Shown piece by piece: positions 10,000 to 25,000 of a DNA stretch of 64,000 nucleotides (its first letter is position 1; each line of letters starts with the position of its first letter). The stretch covers positions 16,848,960 through 16,912,959 of the forward strand of contig CM017563.1 of NCBI GenBank assembly GCA_007844125.1, in the 5' to 3' direction. The notes beneath the pieces were generated by a model. That model saw only the letters and a program-made list of their open reading frames with translations, had not been told where the DNA came from and did not search any database. The position numbers were made by a program, and so were the translations under genes. The stretch comes from Sinonovacula constricta. Lineage: Eukaryota; Mollusca; Bivalvia; Cardiida; Solecurtidae.

Positions 10000-12900
10000 G
10001 TAGGTCACTAAAACTTCTTTACATTTCTTTTCTGAAAGTGTTATATGCATTTCAATAGGACCTATCCTTGCCGTTTGCATTGACACAAAGAGGTTAGAAT
10101 TTTAGTACTGACTTTTTTTTTCGTTTTTTGTCAAAACTGTTTTGTTAAATGAACACTTTTCTTGTTGAAAAACGTACTCGTACATGGAATATTGTTTTAA
10201 ATTAATATATATGTTTCCCCTGTTTGATCTTTGAGAAACCCTGAAAGAAGTACGAGGTCTGTAGACCGGTAACTAATTTAACTGGCATATGTATATATCT
10301 AGTGATATTACATATTGTGATATATTGCAATAATAATAGTTTTGTATTTTAAGCCCTACTAGATTTAATAAAATGCAAGGCTGTGCCTTGATGCCATTAT
10401 TTTTATCATATTTATAAAAGCCTACTTGATCAAAAATATTCGTCAGAAAATTACATTAAGGAACATTAAGATTATATATACAATGACACACCAAATAAAA
10501 TTATATACTTTGCTAGTTTTCTTTGCTAGTTATAGTGTATAATAAATAAGTGCGACTCCTTATTAAAGGGAATTGTAAACTTATATTCATTTAAAAACAT
10601 ATTATAATATAATGTTGTAAGTTGTTCAATAGGGAACTGTAGTAATTGTATTTTAACTCTTGAAAAATACAATTTGTCAAAGATTCGAGAGTGAGCGTTT
10701 TTAGACAACAATTTATTAAACACATGGCATTCCTTATCCTTGTAGTAAGTAAAATTAGGAAAGAGCTTGCTTCTGGCGTCAGGTATTGCAACAAACTTCT
10801 CTATGATGCCCAAGATCAGATTTGCAGTAATCTAATCATGCAGGCCGTAGGCCTAAGTGACAAAGCATCTCAAACACTCTGCTGTCCTCGTTATAAAATG
10901 TAAGTTATATTTTCCCAGGATGTGTAACATTTACCTCCAATGTCAGAGTAGTAAAATTTACAATTATGAGACTATTAGTTAAAAAAAACTCGTTTATAGT
11001 TTGAAATATTTCCATTGAGAAGGAAAACCACTAGCTTCACTAGCACTGCTTCAAATGACAAGAACAATTTTCTTGGTAATGCGCCAATTTGCTGATATTT
11101 ATATTCATATTAAATTTATATGACAAGTTCATGCATTACAGATATAATTACCTTCAGCCCAACGATGATGCTGGGTATAGCAGAATAAGTTAAGGGAAGA
11201 ATACAGTATTTTGCGTTGCAGAGGCTTAAAATCATTGACTATGGAAGTGTCTACCACATGTTCACTCTGAAATGTATTGCATTTTGCAATTAGCTTCAAT
11301 AACAATACCGACATAGCGGAAGTTTTAAAGTTTCAAAGGTGCGCTGAAATTTTCATTACCAGACATAGGCACTCAGTATACTTCTTTAACATGAAAACAT
11401 CGCCATTACGTAAGGTGCCCTACGAATATTAGCGACTGCCTTTTGGAGTTAAGAGTTGCAGAGCACTCGTACGATTGTAAAAAGTTACAATAGTTCTGAT
11501 TAGCCTGTCATATTGAGATGACTATCGAGGCACCGTTTATATGCATAGTGGTCGTACGTCTATCGCAAGAAAAATATTATCATGCGAGGTAAGCGAGGTT
11601 TTATAGACATTGTGAGTGAGTCATGGGGCAAACCGTTTGATCCTAGTATCTTTTGTTTCTTGGTGTGGAACGATGTCCTTACAAGTATTTTTGCGATTGC
11701 CTTGCGACATATGTGTGACTTCCTGCTTTAGCAATAGAACATTTACACACAAACATTGCTGAACGCGCTTATGGTCGTTGTAAATGCTAATGACACATAT
11801 TCGTAAGATTTCATAAAAAGAGGAAAAAGACGAATTGTAAAAAACGCTTCAAATGCTTTAGTTCATTGACTTTATTGTCGACCATTTTATATTAGTTTAA
11901 ACATGTAAATAAAACTTAAAACATCTTGTTTAGTGATAATTATTCTTAATAGTGTTCTTATTTTCAAAACATGTATGTTCTTCCGTTTAAGAAACGATAT
12001 ATATCCACATCACTTTTGATACTGATTTGCGGACGTTTAATTCTGTAATCAAAGTGCAGTACGGATTTCTTTAAATAATGATTCAAAAGCAAATTTCCGA
12101 TCAAACATATGTTTGATTCAATATAAAAACACAAAAGACAAACTATCAAAACGTTACCCATGTAAAAACATCACATATGCTCTATATTTCGGTGAGTTTT
12201 GTCTTTATTGTCAACCATTTGGTGTCAGTTTCTTGACATATTTTTATAGAAATAATACTAATTAAAAATGAAAGACTGGAAAGAAAAGGTAAATAAGAAA
12301 AGGTCCTATCAAAGTTTTCACAGATATTCAAATTTTATCTACCAGTAGACAAAGGCAAACAAGGTAAATGCAAATGTGACAAAACACAGAGACGAGACAT
12401 AACACACATAAAGAAAAACCATCAGTTACCGCCTTGGAACGGTCAATCGGCAAAAGGGCCAACTGGGGTGCTTAAACCTGGTTTGTGGAGCGCTCCAACC
12501 TCGCACTTCCTGAAGTTTTTTCTAGCAAACAAACAGTGTAAATAACAACATCCCGTCAAAGTGAAACAACTAACAGGCAGCACCTGCATCGGGAGTTAAA
12601 ACAGATACAATGAACTTATATACATACATAATAACAGTAATAAAATAAACACCTATGTACAGTATGTACAATAGATAAAAGCCTCGGCAAAGTAAAAACA
12701 AACAAAAAAACTCAAACGAGAGATCAGTTTGAAATAAAACAGCCCAAGCGCTGATATATATTATAAGATATTATAGTTCCAAAAGTGTTAAAAGTGAAAT
12801 GTAAAAAATACGAAAGAAAACAACGAAATTTAGAAAACAACCTGCCAACAAAAAAAACAACGTCATATTGTTAAGAGCTAATAAGTTAAAAAACCAGTTC

Positions 12901-15900
12901 ATAAAAAGCCGAGGATTTATCCGCAGTTGGCATATTATATGTAAGAAAGGTACTAAAAATCCCGATGTTATACCTACTGTGCAATCTCAAGTAAAGGGTA
13001 TGGAGACTGCTCAAGTTGTCTCACCTATATAAGGGAAATGAAGAGACAAGAACTCCAACAGTAACTGTCCAATTATGGCTTTAAGTCACTGTTTCCATAT
13101 AGTCTCAACGACCTGTCCGGTCATCGTGTAATTTAAAAGCAATGCAAGTTCTTGACTGTAAAAGGGTCAATTGCAAGCAATGCAGTACAACGAAGGATTC
13201 CCGGGTTGTAACCGTCTGCAATACATTTTCTGATAAGTTTTGTTAAGTGGTCAGAAAAGTTATTGAGACCCTTAATTTTCTTTAACTTGTATAAAACATT
13301 TCCAGAAAATGCAGGATGGCTTATGCCTTTCTGCATAAATGTTTTCATACTGCTATTATATTTAGAAGCAATAAAACCATTGCGGTGAGGTAACATAATT
13401 TTGAAAACGCCTTTCTTAATTTATGAAAACGAAAAGCCTTGCTGTAACATTTTAGAAGAAATAAACAGGTTTCCAGCATTGAAATCGTCTACTTTAGTGC
13501 AAACTCGTGCAAACCTTGTAAGTTGTGATATGTAAATACCATAAGAGGTAGCACGAGGTGAATCACCGTCAAGGTATGGATTATTCACAATACTAAAGTT
13601 GAAATCATCTCTCTTGTCATAGATTTTAGTAGAGACGTTGTCATTGGAAATAGCGATCTCAATGTCTAGAAATGCTGCATTTAAATGTCAGTTATTTGCT
13701 TTATTAAGGGTAAGTTCTGGAGGGTAAATCAGATGGATCATTTGAGTAAAGAAAGGATTATCTATAGTAAGAATATCGTCATGATAGCGTGACGTGAAAT
13801 TGAAAGCATGTATAATGTGGCTTTGGTTAGAAGGGGATAAAGTTAACATGAAATCACGTTCAAAGCAGTATAAAAACAAATATGCAATCAATGGTGCACA
13901 GTTGGTTCCCAAAGGAATACCAATTACTTGTCTAAATAAAGTGTCACCGCATTTCATGTAAATATTGTCTAATAGGAAACGTAGAGCTTCACAAACATCC
14001 GAGCAAGTCCACATAGTTTTCTAAGAAAGTGTTGGTAAAAAATGCATTATTTTCATGACATGCAATATATTGACGTTGCTTTCGTGCAAATGTTTTCTCA
14101 ATAAGAGAAATCGATTTGGTCTTAATTAAATCATGAGGTAAAGAAGTGTACAGCGTAGAGAAATCGTAAGTATTAACTGCAGAGCAATGAAAGTTTAAAG
14201 TACGAAATTTGTCTAAGATTTCTGAAGAATTTTTTATAGACCAAAAAATGTTAATTCCTGAATTTTCATACACTTTTTCACACTATTTATCTACGTGATT
14301 GCGAACGGCTGTAAGGCAAGACGTAAGTAGTTTAAATATGTGAGTGGTGGTGCTAGAGTTGGCATTAGCTATGAATCGTGACTTGTATGGTGTTTTGTGA
14401 AGCTTAAGAATCCAGTACAGTGAAGGAAGTTTTTCTTGTTTAGGTTCTATTTTGATATTAAAATTATGCAATATCTGTTTGTGTTTGTCAATGACTGTCC
14501 GAAAGTCAAGATTGGTGCTAGTGTAAGAACTGGTTGTTGATAACTCAGCACTTAGTACATTTTTGTAATATAGTCGTCAGACAAAAATAATGTTGTTTGA
14601 AGCTTTGTCTAAAGGTACAAGTACTAATTTATCGTGAATATTCTGAAAGGACTGTTTAAGATGTTTTAAGTTATAAAAAGGTTCATCAGGTAAGCTAGAA
14701 GGATGGGAGCGGTATAATGTAACGCGATTTTTTATTATTTGTTTTAAAAATGACTTTCTTCCAGGTATAGAGTACTACTGTATCCATGTTTTCTTTCTTA
14801 CACCAGCGATCAGCAAACAGATAAATGGCATCAGCTATTTCTTTGCAACAAAGGTCAAAATCTATTTCATCTGGCAGGCAATATTTCGGACCCTTACAGA
14901 GTAATTTTCTTAATTTATATTGATCGATGATTTTTAAATCCCCAGTAATGATATGGCCAGAATGTAAAAAAACAGAAAGGTGAAGTTGACTATTACTTTT
15001 GATACTCTCGTTTGTCACCTGTTGTGATTTTGAGCCCAGGAAAACCAAAAAATCAACAACAACCCTGTGTCGAATCTGTCTAGTCTTTATTTCAGATTGT
15101 TATCCTGGCATCCCTTGCCATGATTGCGATGGTCTCAGCAGATGTAAGTCACTCTTGTAGTATTTCTTCTGTTCTTTCTATTTGAAGCATGTTTCATCAG
15201 TTTCAAATTAACAATTCTAAAACAGCTACTATATTTCCCGATAATCCCGATAAATCCCATGATTAATACCCTCTTTTTTGTTATATCATAAACTATGATT
15301 CGCTTTTGTACCAATGCCAATCGGTCATTGTTCTATACTGACGCATTTATTCTACTTTTAATATTACTGAGTTATTTCTTTCTTAAAATACTGCAGTTGG
15401 TTTACGACGGTAATTCTTAAGAAATAATACACTTATCAATATATAAATATAATTTTTGTCTTATAAACGTGCATGAATAGAGATCGATGCTGTTGCTGCC
15501 TGATACGTCGAATAATAGTGCGCGTGGAATTGTTATAATAATTTGAAATAACCACTCAAGCTTACATATGTGATAAGATTACAGGGCATTTAAACGCAAC
15601 AGCGTGTATTTTTACCTCAATAAAACATGGCCTTTATCGTTGATTAACAGAGCGTTTATCGACTTAGGTTTGTAAATGACAAAATTATTTGAGCATATCT
15701 CGAAGTACGATTTAATATGATGGAAAACGTCATTTAGCGAATCTCAAAGAACGGCCTTATGTGTAGAATAAATCGTTGAACGAATTTCGAAGTACGACTT
15801 CATTGGTTGTAAAAGACTTAAAGACAATTGAGCTAATCTAAGTACGATTAACTTTATATGCGTAATAATTAATGTTGTATTGCAATCAACAAATATTAAA

Positions 15901-18900
15901 ATAAATTTGTCGGAACACACAATATGTAAAATGCATGTTACATAAACATGCCCGAATATTAGAAAATATCAATATATATATTTAATATCTTTTTAGGTGT
16001 GTGTGTGTGTGGAGGGGCGTGGGGGTGGGGGAGTGGGGATGGTTAGTGTTCCATAAGCAATCATTCAGTTGTCAGGAGATGACATGAGCTCTTATTTTTG
16101 ATAGGTTAAATGCTTTAACTTTTTCAAAGATTAGAATCGTTTATTAAATAATGCCATGTTTTTTTCGCATTTTCATTTGTCCGTGTCACAAGAAGCTGAT
16201 TTTGCTTATCACACAATTTGTTCTTTTGATTTGACTGACACTCAAAGTATGAGTTAAATAGAGGATCTGATATGAGTGTTCATAAGATACTGAAAATATC
16301 AAACGAGTTGGATGAAATTATACGCAACGAGGCTCTACCAAATGGATCATTTATTTATAAACAGTCCGCTTTATCATGTGTAATTTGGTTTGGGAGAATC
16401 CGCACAAATATAGTTCGACTCTTTACTCGAACATTTTCCATTAAAAGGAAACAGATTCGTTTGTAACATGACTTAAGTGTTTTTTTTTTTATTAATTTAA
16501 ATGAAATTTTCCAACAAAATGCATAAAACGGCGACAGCAAAGTGATCAGGAAATGGCATATACACAACACATACTTGATGACGTAACACTACGATAACAA
16601 ACTAGTGTGTTACAAAAATTAACTCATGAGTGCTACCTCACGCTCAAGCGGTAGGTTATGTAATCAAATGAATTAATTCTTGCCAAACATAATTTGTCTC
16701 ACTTTTGTCAGCTTTGTATTACTATAATTCGCTAATAAACTATACCAAACGCCATCTTAAAGTCAACATAGGAGCGATTTTTTCTATTATTATTAATTAT
16801 GTCAACTATTATTTATATCACAAAAGCGGTTAAACGTTCATTCGTTCTTCTTTATTCGCGTAAACCACGCTGAACATCATCTACATGTTTCGTTTCCTCT
16901 AACAATCCACCGTTTCAGTATTACACAGATATCGAAATATCCCAATGGCAAGGTCAATTAAGTTTTCGTAAATAAGTAACGCCATGTGTATACAATAAAA
17001 CCAGTTTTGGGAGTATTTGGTGTATTTTTGATCATGTATACATATGTACATCAGAATTTACCTTAACTAATGTTGTTTATTTTTCAAGTGCTCGGCGCCT
17101 TATAATACCATCAGTGGTCCACATACATTCTGCCAGACTTCTTCAAGCAATCTTGTGCAGACGATCCGTAAGTTGTTTTCTAAACCCGCATAATTTGTAT
17201 TTTACAATACACATGACCCACTAGTATGTTATGAATATGGTATGTATGTCACAAAATAAACATATAAACTTCATTTTCGATAAAAAGTTTAAACATCTTT
17301 AATTTCCTTTCTTTTACTCATGGATATTTGTGTGTGGCTTTGTAGTTTGTCGTGACATGGGAACCAACTTTACCAAGATGTATAATTACTAGGTATGAAA
17401 ACTGTTCGGCGATTAAATGAACTACAATTTGACGAAACTTTTGGTAGACCTACACTAAGTATATTTGAAGTAATCAATTCAAATGATATGCTTTGGATTG
17501 TAAATGACCAAACTACTTATAACTGTGCAATATTTTCTTTGATTGAGCGAGACACTTCTAATATTCGGAATTATACGTTGAAATTCCAGATGTTGTTATG
17601 TCCTATTCTTAAATACTTAATAAAACAATTTTAGTTCGCAGAAAATCTACTATTCAAGTACATGTAATACTTATTTGTATGAAACATACATGCTAACAGT
17701 AATAAGCAAACAATCAATAATATCGTATCTAATCTTCAGCAACAACTTGTCTTAAGCAGCCAACTATAGGATGTCCATTGGGTGCCTGCTTAATACAAGT
17801 TTGACTTTAGTTTATTTTGTATTTCTATTTATATTCTCTTCATTCACAGTCAAAAAAATGCAAACCTACAACTGCTTTAACTTAAACAAAATAAAGGATA
17901 ATTTATATAACCTTTGCTGAAAGCATTTATTTTTGTGTCATCCTAATGCTAACTGTAAGTTGATAGAACGTGTTAACTGCAATTGTATCGATATTTTATG
18001 TTAGTATGAAAATACGACTACGCCAGTATTGTATAAGGCTCTGTCATGATATCCTATCTCCAGATGCTGGGCGTTGTCCACATCCAGAGATTCCGTCTAG
18101 CTCTTGTAGCATTAGGACATCTCCTGTTGAGAGTTTCAATGAAAAGCCCAATACCGCAGACGAGAGAAACGTACACTGCCATACACCAAAACAAAAACAA
18201 CACTGCAATTTATACTGTACTTAACCCTAGACAAAGAAAAGAGCAGTTATAAGACCGTTAACCAAATGCAATACAACGTCATGAAAAGCGATGAAGGAAT
18301 GCTTGACATTTTCAAGAACCAATCTTTATTTAGTGATTGAAAATCCTGTTACTGACATTCTGTTCATGCTCCTGTGGTGGATTTACTTTTTTAGACGTTT
18401 GTAAAAATAGAAAATCAACGTCCTTTAGCCGTACGTACACAACTTTTAACTGCGTAACCAATACTCGTTGTTCTTGTTTATACTGGTGGTTCACAGACGG
18501 ATACAGACTTTGGATTCGCTTTGTATGTAATTCATTGTCAGTTTTGTAATTCTCTCAAACTTGTAACCTCTCTGAACACTTGCTTTGTTTGGTTTTCAAT
18601 AGTCGGCACTCCTATCTCTTTTAGTAGAGAAAACAACAACAAACAAGAAATCCAGAACTGAATATTATTTTCATCTGCTGGTCGTATACATCTTGTTTTG
18701 CACAGACTTCTAAAATACCTTCTGAGTGCTTGTATTATTTTAATACGTGCTAACGTTGCCTAATTAATCCATCTGAAACACATTTAACACTGTGTGTTGT
18801 ATATCTTACACAAAACAATTATTCCAATAAATATACTTCCTTTTATTTCAGAGCCTTCAGCATCAGACAAACAGGCAATTGTAGCAAGACACAATTTTCA

Positions 18901-21900
18901 CAGAGCAGCAGAAGACGCAAGTGACATGCTGACTATGGTAGCTCGACTCTCTCTTTTAACAGTTTCTCTTTTATTTAGTCTAAGCATTTAGCTTCTTTCT
19001 TTAACCCTTAAGTATCGAACCATAAGTTCCCGCTAGTATAGCTATACCTGCTGTGTCATAAGCGATGGTGATTGAAAAGATAGTCATGATACACATGTCT
19101 TTTCAAATCTAAGCATGCAACGGTTACAGTAGAAAACATTGTTTTAAAACAAATTCATGTAGATGTAAGCACTGTTATACGTAAGCTGAGCAGCGTCTGA
19201 GGTCACTTTGGTAGATAGGAGGTGTTAGTTGTCAAGGAGTTTAAACGCGAAGTGTTGGGATTGAAACATATCATTAGTATATGCTGTCGAAAAAGTAACA
19301 TCTGCTAAAGGAACGTTTCTTCTCCAATCTAAATTGAGCTTATATTTAAAAACGAGAAAGTCAACTGGACATTTGAATATGCTTTATTTGACCGCCAGGT
19401 GTGGGACGATACCATCGCGTTGCTGGCCGAAAAATGGGCTCAGACTTGTACCTGGGGCCATGATTCAAATCAAGCGCGAGATATCTTTACCCAAACGTCT
19501 GGCGACTACTATACCGGTACGTGCATGTAGCTAAATTACCAGTTACACAGTTTTCTGCTGAACATATTTTGCACCCTTTTGTATTTTAAGAGACTTACTC
19601 AAACAATTCGCATTGTTCTGTTGCCTTTTGTGTACTTATTCGTTTTCCTAACTAAAGTTTAACATTAATATTTGATTTCAATCTGGAGACATGTATATCA
19701 AATTGTCTGTTAAATGCGTGTTAAATTGGTGGGGTGCCCCTTGTCGACGGATTGAGTCATAGGGATCGACTTACTCCTCTGATTTCTCAGCGACTTTGAG
19801 TCAAGTTCTTTGCTAATAAGTTAATGTGAGTAGGCCTTGACTTTGCGGTTTCTTCTACCCACACATCTGTCTGATATCATCATTAGCCAAATTGCCGGCG
19901 GCCGCGAATAAGACAGTTTGAGTCGCTGAGATGTTTTTTCTAAAAAGAAACAAAACAAAAACGTTTTTACTTATATTGTGTGAAAAGTTATACTGGCAAA
20001 AGATAAATTAGCAATGAAAACCTCCAAAAATAAGGTTTAACTTTCATATTAAGCATAGATTGTTTTCATTAGTTTGTATGAAGTGATGCAACATTGACCT
20101 TGTGCATATTATTGGCTTTTATCTGCCTTTCAGGTTAGAAAAGTAATTCAATAAGTAGGAGTGGTAATTAAGCATACAATATTCCAAACGCAGTCTAGTC
20201 TGGCTAAGTTTTGCATTTCGAATAGATCCACAAAAAGTAGTCTCATTGTAAAACACATCTCGGTACTCACTGCCAAGAATCTGTTCCCTCTTTAATTAAA
20301 AATACTCTCTATCGTAATCTAGGTTGTGCAAAGAGAAAACGGCAGGTTTTCAATCGAATTAACACCACGAAACACTATGGTGTTTGTGTTTTCCGTGTGT
20401 TCTCGTGTTTGGTCAGTCTTTTACAAACCATTGTAAACGTGAACGAGAAAAGGTTTAGTGGTGACCACAAACATCGTCGTTACTTGAGGGAGATTTGTGA
20501 GTGTTTCATGCGTTTATTTAAAATCACATGTACACAACGCTTTACATACTCTTTCAAATCAGATTTTTTTTCTTCATCAAGTGTTGTATGGGACAGGCCA
20601 GAATATGTATAAAGGTTCCAGTACTCCGACCTGGGATAGTGTTATTGATATGTGGCATTCAGAAAAAGTCAACTTTACTTACGGTGGAATGTCTACTGAC
20701 CAGCAAGGTACCGTTGGACATTACACACAGGTATGAAATGCCGGTGTTTATCCAGGTGATATTTGTGCTAAAGCTGGTTATAATTATATACATAATGACG
20801 AGGAATATGATGATGATGTTGTTGATAGTGGTGGTCATGATAATAATGTAGATAATAAATATGCTGATGATGCAGATGATGCAAATGCTGATTACGATTC
20901 AGAGTCAGACGATGATGATAACGATGATGATAATGATGATTACAATGATGATGAGTGTAACGGAGGTGGAGGAGGAGGAGGAGGAGGGGGAGGGCGGTTA
21001 TAATATGTGAAAAATGTTGCAGGTTGTATGGGCAAAATCCTTCCTCGTTGGCTGCAGTATGACGAAGTGTTCTTCTTCAGGTAGTGAATCGACGATCGCC
21101 GTATGTAACTATGGACCCGCGTAAGTGTAAATATCTTCGACTTCGGGGCGTCGATTTGGGAAATAAAATTTCGACGTCCACACAAGGTTCAGTTTAAGCA
21201 ATTCAATATTCACATATTTACTTCTGCTGGGCAACAGGTTTTCCTGTTTAGCGCTGAAAATTCAAGCGAGATGTAACGTATAAAGTTGACTTCAAAAACA
21301 AAGTCTTGGTTCTAATACTGAAATTTTTTTCCCCTCATTTCCGCATTCAACTGGCATCCCGCGGAACGAGGGATTTTTCTTTAGGGAGCTCAACCGATCG
21401 TAATGCAATACGCCAGTAACTGTTCACATTTAGCCTGTCGTGTTACCATCATGTCACATCAAACTTTAATGTCTGATATTAACAGACTTTAATTAACATG
21501 TCTGTTATTTTTTTAACTCTTTTCTTTACCTTACCTGTCATTTTATTATGACTAGTGCAAGGCTCACAGTTATACGGAATATTTTAAAATATTATATTAA
21601 TTTCTTGATAACTAATTTGCTGATTGTGGTACGGATACCTCATTTTGTAACCAGACCGTTTATCTTTTGGCAGCACATTCTTGAAAATGGCAACGCACTA
21701 TGAAACAAATTTAAAAACTTTCATTACTTAAGCGTTGAAAACAATTTAACAGTATTAAATTTACCAACTTGTATATAAGATGTATAAATCACATTTTAAT
21801 GTAAAGTCATGTTTATTATAAAATACAAGCTATCATCATGCATAATAGAATGTTTACAAACTGACAGAACAGTTGTTGCAGTAGGGTAACAATTAGTAGT

Positions 21901-21944
21901 AGAAGTGGTAGTATAAGTGATAATAATAATAATAATAATAATTA

Positions 21945-21975
<31 letters not shown>

Positions 21976-22003
21976 TATAATAATAATAATTATAATTATA
22001 GTG

Positions 22004-22040
<37 letters not shown>

Positions 22041-25000
22041 AAGTAGTAGTAGAAGTAGTAGTTGTAGTAGTAGTAGTAGTAGTAGAAGTAGTAGTGGTTA
22101 TAATATGTCAGATAATTATATATACCTTTTGCTACAAACTGTTTTAAGTACATGTCAATACCTCTGGAAGTTTACGTGAAGCATGACAAGGAACTACGTC
22201 ATCATTTTGGCGTAGCAAAAGTTACTCAGGACTGTGAAACGTTTCATTCAGTGATGTGTTTGTAAAGGTGGTATCCGACAGTTTGGACCAACAACTATTT
22301 TCTCAAATAACCAAATAATTCATTGTTACCTGAAAAAGGTCTTGCAAAATGCTTTCATTTATGCCCTAGATCTGTGGGAACAGTCAAGCACAAATCAAGC
22401 ATCACCATTCATTATAAACAGACATTTCCAATCCGAGCAACGCTGCAGAGATAGCTGTTTTTAAACTTAGATAACCAAGTGACGTTTGAGATCACGTTAT
22501 AAAGTCATACTGGTAATACCACTCTGACGTCGATATCTGTTTTAAGCCGGGACCACTTTCGATCTTTTTATACAGCTAGAAAGAATACACATTCAGAGTG
22601 ATTTTTCTCGCAAATAATTCTGGCTCAAAATAGTGTTCAATATCGTATTTATTAAAACTAAGTTTGGATTTGTTTTGCAAAAAGTGTGCCCAAATTCTAC
22701 ATAGCAGTGATTCGATATTGTTATATATATTTGATATAGGCAAACTGTCGGATACCACCTTTAAAACTTATTTGCTTTTGTCCTAACAGTGGTAATATCG
22801 GCGCCAAAAGTGGTCCCGAATTATATACACCTTTCACAGCTGGTACGAAATGTGGTAGCTGCCCTGGCCATTGTTCCCAAGACAATCTCTGTGGTAAGTT
22901 GTCTGTCAGAATCACATACGCATCAAGGGGGTAGATTAGGGCCAATGACATTGATTTATCACAAACACTGATTTATAACCGCAATTATTAAATAACTATA
23001 CCTAAATAGTCCTACAAAACGCACCTTTCAAGTTTAATAGCACGACGGCCTGCTTTAAAACAGTGCCAATATCTTTTTGAAGTTATTTGATTGGCTAATA
23101 AGGCTGGGCCAAACAAACATGATTTAGACTTTTCAAGAAGCTCTGGGATATGGCAACTTCTAAAAATTCCCATATGTCCATGTTTCTACAAGATATCTTT
23201 GCAGAAATACTGCATCGGTAAATTCGTATGTGTGATTTAAACGACATAAGGACGCGAAGAAAAAAGTCGCCACAACTAAAAGTCAATCGCGATGTCTTGA
23301 AATGTTAGTCATTATGTATTTTTGAAATCTATTTACTTAAATGAATAAATCAGGGTTGAGCGACCTATTACAAAACATTTATATTTCCGCATTCCCTGCA
23401 TTTCAATTATGTCACTAGAAAATTGAGGAGAAATAGACACAAAGTTTTGATTGACATTGTTTGGTACAATGATGCTGTCTGACGATTTAATTAGATAAAC
23501 TTAGTGTTAAGTAACTTATTTTGTGACATTAAGTTGGACTAAAGTTCATACGATAATACAACTGACATAATAAAATATATGCACTGAAAAGGTACAGGGT
23601 GGTGGACAGGTATAACGTGGTGTTAATAAAAAGACGAGTGCAAAACTCCATCCGATTCTCAACTCTTATAATTTAGCTTCATAATGTGCGCTGGGCAGCG
23701 GGATACACTGCACCCAATGCAAATGGTACCACTCGACTAGACTTAGCCTCAACAGCCCGTAGTAAAGTCAATACGCTAACATAAATGTCTTTACATTGTT
23801 TTGAGTGAAAATACCTACATTATTCATTAATTTATTACGCAAAGGGAAGCGATAACTTTTGTTCGTTAACCACGTTAATTTACACTTTAGTTGCACTTCT
23901 ATTTATATCACTGGACTTAAATAGGAATTGACACGTTAAACAGCTAATAAACTATTGGTTTATAGAAGATTACTTGTACATTGTGTAACCGCCATAACGA
24001 TGACGTCAAACTCCTGCGTCTAGTTTCACTCTCATTACTATCTTGAATGTTAGGTTGACAATGTGCGGTTCCAATGTGCCAAAACCACAAGACAAGACTA
24101 GTACAATTTTTCGTCTCTGCCCCGTAAAGCTTGTGTTCAACAATAACCCTACAATACACACAAACAAAGGACATAAATTGAGAACCAGGCAATATATGTG
24201 CACTTATGGTTTGCCAGATCCCGCTATGATCTGTTCATCTAGATTTCACTACAATCTGTTCTTTCAAATCCAGGTATGATCTGTTCATCCAGATCTCGTA
24301 GAATATACTTAGTCACATCCCGTTATGATTTGTTCATCCAGATCTCGGTCGAATCTATTCGGTCATATCCCGCTATGATCTGTTCACCCAGATCTCACTA
24401 GAATTTGTTCAGTCATATGCCGCTATGATCTGTTCATCTCTTTAGAATCTAACGAGTCTAGTATTTGTTCAGTTGGACCGCGCTAGGATCTGTTCATCCA
24501 GATCTCGCTAGAATCTATTCAGTCATATCCCGCTATGATCTGTTCATCTCTCCAGTATCTGACCAGTCTAGTATTTGTTCAGCTTGACCTCGCTAGGATC
24601 TGTTCAGTCAGATTCCTCTAGGAACTGAACATAATCTATACCATTTGCTACTTAGCATCTAGCAGTGCGATTAGCTACTTGTAACTGATGATAAAACATA
24701 TAGTTAACACTATATTTTGATAATTACAGGTCAACTAACATCAACTAAGAGGGTTAACATATTCTTTGACAATTTTCAGACTGCGGAAACAAGTTTTGTC
24801 AGAACTATGGTAATTTAAACTTGGCGACCTGTAACTGCGACTGTTACGTTGACAGACCCTGGCTCAAGGCGGAAGACTGTGCATGTAAGTTCAGAGTAGC
24901 TAGATCTTACTAATACTTCAATGCAATAAAACTTAGAATCTGGCTTCACACTGTGATCACAAAGTTAATGTGTTCGTAGAAGGAACGAAGCTGGGATGAG

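Noticed and set aside
12288..13130. Hammerhead ribozyme expected in the terminal regions of some PLEs
   Set aside because: I searched the PLE tails here and at 1058-2227 and 47376-47800 for CTGATGA with a paired GAAA and found none in a foldable arrangement.
20731..21003. Intron 6 read in frame with exon 6 gives a long acidic Asp-rich open stretch
   Set aside because: A TGA follows the exon after one codon, the stretch is a GAT microsatellite, it ends in TAA, and copy 2 has nothing similar.
22576..22758. 60-codon minus-strand open frame
   Set aside because: It lies wholly inside the 499-bp MITE and extends into its terminal inverted repeat.
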